From assembly GCF_039555335.1 (NCBI RefSeq), contig NC_092628.1, positions 97,344,536-97,408,535 of the forward strand: a stretch of 64,000 nucleotides of DNA, read 5' to 3'. Every line of letters begins with the position of its first letter. Positions within the stretch are counted from its first letter, which is position 1. The notes below the pieces were generated by a model. That model made no database searches and was not told the DNA's origin. It worked only from the letters and a program-made list of their open reading frames with translations. Below, in pieces: positions 22,401 through 34,400 of this stretch. A program made the position numbers and the translations under genes. This DNA is from Amphiura filiformis (lineage: Eukaryota; Echinodermata; Ophiuroidea; Amphilepidida; Amphiuridae).

Positions 22401-25400
22401 AAATTTTGGGAAGGTCATTTTGGGGTCATCAGGGGTCATCTGAGGTCAAATTACTAAAACTGTCGTATGGACATGAAACTTGGTGGGTACAGTCAACATT
22501 TGGAATCAAAATTTTGGGAAGGTCATTTTGGGGTCACCCAGGGGTCATCTGAGGTCATATTACTAAAAACTGTTGTATGAACATGAAACTGGATACAGTC
22601 AACATTTGGAGCCAAATTTTGTGGGGTCGCATGTTCCTCGAACTTGGTGGGTGCATCTTGACCCCAGGCAGAACAAGTTTGTATTGGTTAGTGGGTCAAG
22701 GACACCTGAGGTCATCCAGGGTCATTCTGAGGTAAAATTAGCAAAAACTGTCATATGGGCATGAAACTTGGTGGGTACAGTCAACATTTGGAGTCAAATT
22801 TTTGGAAGGTCATTTCAGGATCAACCGGTGTCACCCAGGGGTCATCTGAGGTAAAATTGCTAAAAATGTCGTATGGGCATTGGTGGGTACGCCAACATTT
22901 GGAGCCTAATTTTGTGGGGTCGTACAGAACAAGTTTGTATTGGTTAGTGGGTCACGGTCACCAGAGGTCATCCAGGGGTCATCTGAAGTCAAATTAGCAA
23001 AACTGTCGTATGGGCATGAAACTTGGTGGGTACAGCATACCTGCCAAGTGTCCCGATTTTATGCGGGACATCCCGATTTTAGACCCCGAACGCCATAAAA
23101 TCGGGATGTCCCGATTTTCTATAAAAAAAAAAAAAAGTTATAGGCCCTAAATTACTTGTTATTGAAGGTTGGAAACCATTGAAATACTGCTTTTTTTTTT
23201 TTTTAAAGACAAAAAGTTGGATAAAGTTGTACATTTTGATTACTTTTGCTTCTATTGAACAGTCAGGGACACATTGAATTAGTATACATTGCTAGCTGTT
23301 CAGTAGAAGCAAAATTAAAATGTACAACTTTATCCAACTTTGTAAAAATATATTGGCATTTTTTTTTTTTAGTAGCAGTATTTCTTTGGTTTCCAACCTT
23401 GAATAGCAAGTAATTTAGGGCCTATAACTTGCTTTTTGGCCAAAAATATTTTTTGAAAAAAAGAAGAAAAAAAAGAGGGGGGTCAAAATTTGTTGAATCA
23501 TCATTTTATATTATGCATTATATATATCAATTTCAGCCACGTATGTGAAGGCCGTAAACGCAAACTGGACGGGAACGAAAACTCTATACAAAATTCCCAC
23601 TCCAAATAGTATACTGCCCTCTTTCTTAGACTTTTCGTTTTAAGTTCAATAGAAGGCATTGTTAGGAGAATTCACTGCATGATCAGCAGGTCAATACACC
23701 GTTATCTTGTGGTATATGATATTGTGTGCACGGGATTGTGTGTTTACGATTAGTTTGCCCCCCCCCCTCCCCCCGACAAAAAGCACAGAAACCCCACTAT
23801 TTTGAACCAAGATGGGGATAAATTAGCCAAGTCGCTCAAATTTAAGATAAGTTTTAGATTTTTGTCTTAAGGGGCTGTGCACTTAGCCAAAAAAATCTTT
23901 GCCCCCTCCCCTTGACACATGCCAAATTTTTGGGATCCCAATTTCCAAACCTTAAATGGTCAAGATATATGTTGCGAGCGAAAATTTACTGTTTTCCCAA
24001 GCTTTTTAGAGCGTTTTATTTAAAAGGCACCCTATGAATGTGTGCCCCCCCCTCGGCTGGCCAAAATTTGCTTGCCCCTTTCGGCTCGCCAAATATTTCT
24101 TGCCCCACTACCCCAATTTTACCCTCCCCACTCGGACTCATAATTATTGCACAGCCCCTAAGAAATAATACCCCCTCTCCATATAGGCCTGTACACCCAC
24201 TCCACTGCATAATTATTATATTTACCCAGAAATCGTTTTGCAATACATAGTGATTTGGTGTACTGCGCCCTTAATACGACCTTGAATAATGTCCATCATG
24301 TCCATTATTAATCAGTGCAATGTTGATACTTACGATTGTATCTTATATTCTCCTTACCCGATAAAGTTTATGCGTGTCCGTCGCCAAGGCGAACTCGCAA
24401 ACTGGTTTATGATTCGTGCTGTTTGCGAAGGCAGCCGTAACACACGTAGGCCATGTTATTAGGCAATAAAAGAACTTTGAAGAATGTCTCTCATGTACAA
24501 AAGTATAGGAAACGGAACATTTGAAACCACTTTTTTAGGATGAAGGAAGCATTTTTTCAAAAAAGTGTAAAACAAGTTTTTATGTCAAAAGTGGTCACTT
24601 GGGGTGCTAAATCTGCTAACATTGCCTGGGCTTAGGTACCTAATTTGCATATGTTACGGTATAATTTTGAGAAAACAAGTCAAGATAACAGCCTTGAAGA
24701 AGATTGCATGTATTCTTCAAGGCTGTTATCTAGGCTTGTTTTCTCAAAATAACCTTATTTTTTAATCCGTTTAAATGTAATTTCCCTCAGAAATGGTGTC
24801 TCCTGTAGTGTAAAATGTGTAGAAACCCTCTGGCTTCGGGGGGCTTCACCCCCTCGACCCCGCTTAAGGGCCCCTGGACCCCCGGCCGTAGTCGCGAGCG
24901 CTACACACGCTTCGCTCGCTCCGCTTCGCAAGTGTCCCTATTTCGTTTTCAAAAGTTGGCAGGTATGGTACAGTCAACATTTAGAACCAAATTTTTGGAA
25001 GGGTATTTTGGGGTCATCCAGGGGTCATCTGAGGTCAAATTACTAAAAACTGTCGTATGTGCATGAAACTTGGTGCGTACAGTCAACATTTAGAGTCAAA
25101 TTTTTGGAAGCTCATTTCGAGTCAGCCAGGGGTCACCTGAGGTCAAATTACTAAAACTGTCGTATGGGCATGAAACTTGGTGGGTACAGTCAACATTTGA
25201 AGTCAAGTTTTTGGAAGGGCATTTCGGGGTCATCTGAGGTCACCATTTAGAGCCAAATTTTTGGGAGGTCATTTTGGGGTCGTCTGAGGTCAATTTAGAT
25301 GAATTCTAATAGTTGCCAAGGCTTTCTATAGTTGTTGAAAACTAAAAATACTAAAAGAAGGGGATTTTAAAATTTTGCAGAACAAATTATTCTTGCTGGT

Positions 25401-28400
25401 TCAGTAGTAATTTGCACAATAATGAATTATTTTCAGATTTTGCAACTAATAGTAATGCGGCAAAAAATAATAATGCGGCGGAGGAAGATTGACCCCCGCA
25501 TCGAGTTTCAAGGACCGTATTGAATATTTGTGGGGAATTTTTTCAAACTGAAGGTTTAAAAAAATTGGCCGACCTACCCAACCTTTCCATACAGCTACCA
25601 ACCTGTTATGCATTCGACTCCAAGAACAATTGCTTTCCCACAAAAAAAGCGTGAGAGCCACAGCGCCATTGGTGCTCTTGTTCTTATTTTGCTTATAGGA
25701 TTTTCTATTCTTTTTAATGATTTGATGTTTAATATTATACATGCAAATGTTGAAAATTGGGTGTAAAGTTGCAAAAATATGCTAAAAAATTGAGCTATGT
25801 ATATTGTGACATCATCAACGGTTCATGTACATGTATCATCTCAAAAACAGCTAGCATAAAATGATCTTTAGAGTAATAACATCCGCTGAAGACTTTGCTT
25901 GAGCGGATGAAAGGACTTCGGTGAGTGTGGCCAATTTTGTAGCGTCTTCAGAAGTTAAAAAAATAATTGTTATTTAAATAATTAAACAAACCTATTATGT
26001 ATTGCATCAATAGGAATATGAGACGAGCCAACATGTGAAAGTAATAGGCGAAGGAGTTAATATGGAGGAACTAAGAAAACTAGATGGTAAAGGCACTGAA
26101 TTTGAAGTGGAATATGAAGTACCAGGTAAGAACTGTAAAACTGTACAATTGATGCCAGGCCCTGGCAACACCTATACATGTGCAGTACAAAAGTGTGTGG
26201 AAAGGGCATTCAACAACTCTTACTATAACTTTGCACCGGAACCAACTGTTGTTAATCCATGATGAATCCACACTTTGCAGGTAGTGTGTATGCAAACGAA
26301 AGTTAATGGAAGCACGCATAGCGCATATAATTGGCCTGGAACTTGTGGGTTAATTATTTTAAAACATACCCCCCCTGAATATGGCTTTACCCATATCTTC
26401 CTCAATGGGAGTGAGTATTTTAAAACACTGTAATACCACCTCCATTGGTTCCTTTTTTCTTCATATCCGGTGTTTTTCTTACAGAGATTGAAGAACCCAA
26501 TTACTTTGATGGAGAGGACCTGTTTCAAAATCTGGATCATGATATGCTTCTAGAGCAAGACAGTGATGGTGAAGATGATGGTTTAGTGAGTAATATCATT
26601 ACAAATACAACCTAGTGAATTAACTGAATTAACTGAAATAATACATTAAACATTATTGCTAACCAAACCACAGAGGGTCAAATAGTTTAGATCTGTAATG
26701 TTTGTCATTCCACCCAGGAAACATTTGTCTCATTGTGCTTGTTTGCATCCTGAACATGTATCACTTATTCTAAACCTTGAAAGCTGTATAAAAGACATGA
26801 AAATCTGGTGTGTGGCGAATGATTTAAAACTTTAAGGTGCATGGTAATTATTTTTACCCTAATGTTTGGTTTAGGATTTCATGTCATCTCTGTACAGTGT
26901 AGTTGAGTCTGATTCTTGTATTGCTCTTATTTCAAGAATGTCAAATTGGCTTTTCCAGTTGAAATACATACACCCCCTATGGGAGGCATAACTAATTTTA
27001 TGACATTATTGACATTCACACTCCCTGTATGGAAGATTAAGGTCATGTCTTCCATATACATGTAGGATGTATGAATTTCAATTGGAACAGCCAATTATAC
27101 AGCAAACACAGACTTGACTCTATTTTGTTAATGTCTTTGGTCTCTGTTTATAGACAACATTCCAAAGGATGGCAGCTGACATGGAAAATGTGACAGAAGA
27201 TGGAGGCGTTGTGAGGAAAGTACAGAAGCAAGGAGCAGGACCAGTGGTCCCATCTGGGTCAAGTGTCACAGGTATGATACTCTTGCCTTAATTTAGATCT
27301 AAATCACCTACCAATAGTAATAATATTGATTACTTCAGAGTACATCTCTTCAATTGTACAAAACATGACAAAATATGATATTACATCTGTTCCTGCCCGG
27401 GGGTACTCAGTACAAATGACCATACGGGACGTGCCGCAAATATGGGTAGCATTTTCAGCCTTCTGGTATATCAATTACCCCTTATCAAAGCCTATTTTGG
27501 TATATGAATGGGTCCTTTTTTCAAAATTTTCTCAATTTTTTCGGAAAACAGCCCAATTTTTCCATAATCTAGCCAAAATTTTCAAAATTTTCCCAAAATT
27601 TTGGGAAATTTTGTAAAAACTAAGACAATTTTGGTTAAATTTGGCCGAAAAATTTGACTTTTGGTATATAAATGGGTCCAAATTTTTTGAAAAATTGGTA
27701 TATTTATGGGTCCACTTCCAAAATCTCAGCGGCACGTCGTCTACCAAAACCAAACTTGAGTACCCCGGTGTTCCTGTTGGTTTTAAACTTTTCACTTTCA
27801 CAAAATAATGATAATGGATAGAAAATGAATAAAGAGAATGAGATCCCTATGTAATAGTGATTGATCATTCTTGTTTATGTGATGAGTAAGGGTGATTGAG
27901 ACTAGGATTTTTTCAATTTGGGAAAATCAATGTAAAACATTATGTTCCTTTTGTAGAAGTGATGAAATTCAGTGTGAAGTGATTCATTCTACACTGTAAA
28001 TCCAGAGTTCATTAACCCAGTTTGCTAGCTGCAGAGGATGTCTCACATGTCTCTTTTCCTGAGAGCGAAAACTAAGTAAATAAATTTCTCTTGTTTTACA
28101 GTTCACTACAATTGCTATTTGGAAGACATTCCAGAGCCATATGACTCAACAAGACTTAGGAACAAACCCAAGAAATTTGTGCTGGGAAGAGGTAAGATGG
28201 TTATAAACACAGTCACATCAAGTATCAACTGAAAGCTCACATTTGTTGATTGTAAAATGTATTTAAACTAAATGCTTATCCATTTACACAACCAATATTT
28301 GATTTGGATATTCCAATTGAATTCAATCAAGCAATCAATACCTGAAACTTTTGTAGCACCTAAAATAACAAAACTTGTACTAATACAAAGAAGAAATCAT

Positions 28401-31400
28401 ATGCAAATAAATGAAAAGAAATACATAACATACATGATATCAATTAAAAAATATACACAATTACAAAGTTGCTGCTTACATGCAATTCCAAGCCAGGCAC
28501 TGAGTTTTAAGGAGTGCGGCACACCTTGCAGGGACTGACTCCAACTGAGTTTTAAGGTGTGTGAGTGCAATCACACTTCTCAGAGCAGTCCTCATTTATC
28601 TAAGGTGTGCTGTTTGCAGCACACTGTTTGTTTTCCTAAACTCAGTCCCTGCCAAACAGATAATGTTTTACCAATTTCTTTAAAATGTCAATGGATTCTG
28701 TATTTCTGATGTGTTTAGGCAGTTTGTTCCAGATGCAGGGTGTATGGCATGATAACGTACCTGTCTGTTAAATTTGAGTTCTTTGTTCATCAGTGAATAG
28801 TGATATTGATGTTGTTGTGGAGTGAAGATGTCTGTGAGCAGTTTGTTCATGGAGCATATCAGAAATGTAATCAGGAGTTTGCTGGTGACATGATTTGTAA
28901 AGGAGGACCAACATATTGAAGTCTTCTCAGTGCAGGTCAATGAGATCATTGTGATTGAGTCATATTCAGGACATAGAGGTTAAAATCATCCATTTTATGA
29001 TAAAATCATTCAAATTGGCAAGTGATAGTTCTTAAGGTACTGATCATTTTAAGTTATGGAGCCATTTGAACCAGTTGCCAAAATTTGTCAGTGCCAAGCA
29101 GTGGTGAATTGGCTAGCCAGGGTGAATGACTCCCAAATAGCCCAATTTTTAAGATTAAAAAGGGCCCAATAAAAGATAGTTGGGCGGTTTTACGCAAATT
29201 CACAACGTAAATCACCCTATTGGGCGGAAAAACACTTGACTAAAAACTTAATGGGAAATTACTGACTGATCAATAAATGGTCACAAGCCCATTGTTATTG
29301 CCCCTTCTAAATGTACTATTTAATTTACATTTTAAAATGAGATACACAAACACATGAAACAAAATTACATAATACAATAATTGAATCCATTGTACTGAAT
29401 CACAAAATCATTTACAAATGAGATATTTCTTAATTTGCTTTACAATCCTTGTACTCAATTCTGAGAGCACTCATCTTCACATTTACAAAGATCAGTACAT
29501 CTCAGCGATGCCTTTGAAGACTTACCATTTGTATTTCTTGGTATTTACACGTGCACCCATATCGGATTAGTTTGTGACATGATTCACTAGATTTTCGTAA
29601 TTTTGTCAACAGTGGCCACCATGTAATGTGATTGCTTGGCCTAGGTAGATTCTGTTTTGGGGTAAAGGGACTGTTCCTAACCAAATCTAGGCTTTGAATA
29701 TAGCCCTCTTCATATGTTGTTTTACGGCTGGGAATGGAATCTGTCAATCAAGTATCCTTTGTGATGAGCCGTTTCTGTGGGATATTGACATCTGAAGTTT
29801 AAAACTTTTTAAATCATATTTAGAGATGGGCTGTCACAAATCACTCAAGAAGTGCCTAATAATGAGCTGTGATTGATTCAGGTGAGTTTAGTGAAGAAAC
29901 AAAAGCATTGGTATCTTTCAAGATCCTTTTCCTCGAAATGCTGATGTTGTATCACACCTGGTTAGGCTGTGGAAACTGGGAAGGGCACAACTCTTTTCAG
30001 CATGCAGAATCTTGGAAATATCATGAACCAAATAATAATGCAGATTTTTTTTGCTGCCGAAGTTGACACCCAATTCTTGTACAACAAGCTTTTGGGAAAA
30101 TGTTATTGCAAGGACAAGAACATCAGTATCAAGCGTCAAGAGTCAAGAATCTTAGATATCCGGCACAAGCAGCATCTGCAGTGTGAAGCAACTGCCGTGT
30201 ATCATCCTCTTTGTGGTTGCAAGCAACCAGATTTGTAGTGTCATGCTCATAGTTGCATCTAACATAGTTGCATCTTGTAAAATTGCCACAATGTGTCTCT
30301 CATTTGCTACAAGAGATCCTGTTAAATATGAAGCAAGAATCCCAAATAACTTGTGCTTTTAAATATAATAATCTTCATGGTGAAATATGCTCTGTTTAGC
30401 TAGTATGCAGTTGCTTGTTGTCGCATATCTTTTCCCCTTTGCAATTTGGTTGTGTTCTATAGGCTCTCTGGTAAATATCTTTTTTCCCCCACAACTTTAT
30501 TCCCTGTATTTGAGTCTGGTAATTGTATTGTTGAAGCAATCAGCCATTTTTTTATTTGTTTTATCATGTTAAACACACATACAAACATGCCTGTATACTC
30601 AAAACATTCATTTCCTTTCACAATGTTTTATTTTAAGATATCAGACCACCATAGAAGACATATCTAGCTTTCCAAATTCTATTGAAATTTTTAGAAATCC
30701 TGATTCCATCCAATAATTCATACTGAAAAAACCCATCACCCATCAGTTTTTATTAAAGCAATCAGCTAGTTCTTCCCTCTTTTGCTGAACTCTCGTTTGT
30801 TTTTGACAAAAATGTCAAATCAAGTTTGGTATCAGCAGTTAATTAATTACTGTCTTATTTTCATATCAGCGTATCAAAATTGTTTGTTTGTTTTTCTTTA
30901 TTAATACACAGTAGATTTGTGGAAAAACAAACATCACAGACTCTCAAGTACAATAGACAATCCAGTGCAAGGTCCTCAGAAAAAACAAAAGTATGCACTT
31001 TTTAAACTACACCATCCTTGAGAAGGCTAGGAGAAGCACCAAGATCACTGTAAGGAATCTTCAACTTTTGAATCTCCAGCTTCATGTTGTGTTTCCGCTA
31101 CCTCTCTGTTGTTATTCATACTATACTGTAACATCACTGGTATCATAGGTATTAGGTAAGCTGTTATGACTATCATTATGAGGGGAGTCAAAACTGATGT
31201 GTCAGAGTGTCTGTAGTTTTTGCATTTTGGCAACATTCATTCCATAGTAGAATCTTTGTCTACAAATGAACAAGACACGATCTGTGGCAATCACCCGAAA
31301 ATTGTGACATAGCTTTGCTTTCTCTGCTTGGACATAGCATGACCAGAGTTCTCATTTTTGTTGCTGCAGTTCTACGTCATCACTGTAACATCCCTGGTAT

Positions 31401-34400
31401 CATGGGTATTAGGTAAGCTGTTATGACTATCATTATGAGGCGAGTCAAAACGGATGTGTCAGAGTGTCTGTAGTTTTTGCATTTTGGCAACATTCATTCC
31501 ATAGTAGAATCTTTGTCTACAAATGAACAAGACACGATCTGTGGCAATCACCCGAAAATTGTGACATAGCTTTGCTTTCTCTGCTTGGACATAGCATGAC
31601 CAGAGTTCTCATTTTTGTTGCTGCAGTTCTACGTCATCACTGTAACATCCCTGGTATCATGGGTATTAGGTAAGCTGTTATGACTATCATTATGAGGCGA
31701 GTCAAAACGGATGTGTCAGAGTGTCTGTAGTTTTTGCATTTTGGCAACATTCATTCCATAGTAGAATCTTTGTCTACAAATGAACAAGACAAGATCTGTG
31801 GCAATCACCCGAAAATTGTGACATAGCTTTGCTTTCGCTGCTTGGACATAGCATGACCAGAGTTCTCATTTTTGTTGCTGCAGTTCTACGTCATCACTGT
31901 AACATCCCTGGTATCATGGGTATTAGGTAAGCTGTTATGACTATCATTATGAGGCGAGTCAAAACGGATGTGTCGGAGTGTCTGTAGTTTTTGCATTTTG
32001 GCAACATTCATTCCATAGTAGAATCTTGCAATAAATTTTGCAATAATTGTACTGGGTTTTGAACCGTCTGCAGATCCTTTCATACAATGGCAATCGGCAA
32101 TGAATATTTGGGTTTTTCATTTCCTGTTTCTGGTATGCCTGTGAATAACAGATTTGCACTTTTTCAATTTGATTATGAAGCTCAGTGACTCTACTATTAG
32201 GCTCATATATATTTTGTGCATCTTTGTCTTTGATATTGTTAACCTCCATGTTCAGCTTATCCATGCTCTTTTCAATGTCTTTAATTTTTTCATCTATATC
32301 ATACTTCCACTGCTTTATTTCATCTTTAGCTTTAGTTAGGTTGCTTACATCAGCAGGAAGCGCAGATAGTGCTTGCACTGTGCACAGGATTTCGTCCAAT
32401 TTGTCATCTTTCAGCACTGCCATGATTGTGTATAGTCCTACCTGTTGAAAGGCTTCCAAATTCACTAGTCTTGTGTATAAAAAGTCCTATTGAAAATCAA
32501 CGGAAAGACGGGAGCCTGTGTTATTCCACATCTTTACTCTCTCAAGGCCAGTGTTGCTCTATATGTTTTTTTTGGTAAATATCTGTTGAAAATTATGTCA
32601 ACTCTCCTTGCATATTGCTGTGATATGGCTGGAATACATTTTCCAAAAGTCTTTACGTGTTTTGGTGACGGCAGCTGCAATATCCAAAGTTATGCCATCT
32701 ACTTGTGGCATGTCTCTATGCGGAGTTTTCCATTGGAATTCCTCTGGGAACATTGTTTAGTGACTATGAGTTAAATTAGTTTGTCACTTTTCTCGATTTT
32801 TTTCCTTGCATTTTTGAATGGATACTAAAAGTTGATAGTATGTATGTACAAATATGTAAGTGTTGCATCTCAATTTGTAACCATCATGTGATATGTATTC
32901 TTACAGCTGATGTCATGCCATTTCTGGATATAGCAGTAGGTACCATGAGGAAAGGAGAGATCACAAGGTTTCTGGTTAAACCCAAGTATGGGTTTGGTGA
33001 AATGGGATGTCCTCCACGAATACCAGGCAACGCCAACAGTAAGATATCTGTGTTGTTATTCGTTGACTTAAATCTAATACTGAAAATAAATTTTAGCAAC
33101 TCAATTTGCTACATTGCATCGGATATCTATCATACATCTGATTGGTGGGGATGTGCAAGATGGTGGGTAGACCTGTAAGCATTGGGTGCCATGGGTGTGA
33201 AGGTTGGCAGAGAAATTCCCCTTTCGTATTGATTGCAGGCTGTTCCACTCTTTCCATGATGGCTTCCCGAACTCCTTTTCCAGTGGAAAATACTTCCATA
33301 CTAGATTTAATTCAAAAATAATGTTTGAAACTTGAGGGGTTCACTCGCCTACTAAAGTGGTACCCATGCTTGTCACAGCATTACAAAATTTGACCATAAA
33401 TGGTGTATTTAGGGGTAGCAAATTTCACCCTTTATACGTAAGATATTAGAAATTTACACCCTAAAACATAATGACAATTTTCTCACTTTGAATATGAGTA
33501 ACTTATCCAGTACTATACTAATTCATTTTCTTTGTTTTGGTTTATTACTTGTTCTTCTGAGTCCCATCTCTAGAACCATCTCCAGATCAGATGGTGAACA
33601 CTCTGCGAATAAGTGACCCATAACTTTGAAGATGAGGTCAAAATTCAACCCTGTTTTAACATTTTTTGTGTTAAGCATGCATGCGCAAACAATATGTTTA
33701 GGCACCATATGTAGTTGCACCACCATCCCAATTGATTACTGTCATGATAGCTGTATTCATATCAGATGATGAAGTTGTTGTAGCATCGCTAGGTCAGGGG
33801 ATGGGGGGATGTCCAGAAACCATGAAACCCGAGAAGATCTGTTACTTCACAGTGTGGAAGAGGTGCAGGGGATGAGTGCCTGCAATACAGATTTGTGTAT
33901 GGTAGTAACTTGTTAAGTAATTTTGTAATCATAATTAAGATTGTAATATAGCATCAACTGCTTTTTTGCTCCAACCCAAATTCTAAAATCCAGTATTTGA
34001 CTGCAAGAACAAAATGTTAGTTGGAAACCTAAACTAAACTTTTTATTAGCAGGATCCCAATGAAAAAAACATGTTCAGTGTAGTCAAAAGGAGCAGGTGA
34101 GAATGTTTAAGTCTGGTGGTCAATTGTCATTTCTCATCAGAACACGGCACATTACATAAATGAAACTCTTGGTTTATGTTACAGTCATGGCAGAAATAGA
34201 ACTGATTGCATTTTCTGAGCATGTATTAACAGAAGAATTCCAGCAGTGGAGTGACACCAAAAAGAAGGCTCAACCATTCAAAAGGATTCTCAAAGAGGTC
34301 CATGTACACAGAGAGGTAGGAATAAAACAAAATGTACAGGCTGTACTAAAATGATTGTTACCCAGTGATTTTGGACATAACTGCCACCTCATTTGTAGAT

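Larger units (their letters stand above)
23036..24967. mobile_element. 1.93-kb insertion with CATACCTGCCAA ends and 6-bp duplication
   Basis: The left end CATACCTGCCAAGTGTCCC and the right end TTGGCAGGTATG form a 12-bp inverted repeat; GTACAG flanks both sides (23030-23035 and 24968-24973). Across the insertion the interrupted minisatellite unit reads continuously, which confirms the boundaries. A subterminal AAGTGTCCC motif occurs near both ends, GC-rich on the right. No transposase is seen; two internal hairpins are present. A 6-bp duplication fits few superfamilies (Dada is one); class left open. Confidence 0.8.
19511..26013 (+). other. First intron of the FKBP6-like gene, repeat-filled
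   Basis: A 6.5-kb intron from GTAGGT to an ATCAATAG acceptor. It holds a CAAGCAAAATCAG repeat fragment (19563-19580), a MITE (20189-20351), a 208-bp duplication, the AGGTCA minisatellite and a 1.9-kb insertion. No other exon-like frame was found. Confidence 0.65.

Noticed and set aside
22573..25066. Several plus-strand ORFs in the minisatellite
   Set aside because: They share the same peptide words because they translate the repeat unit.
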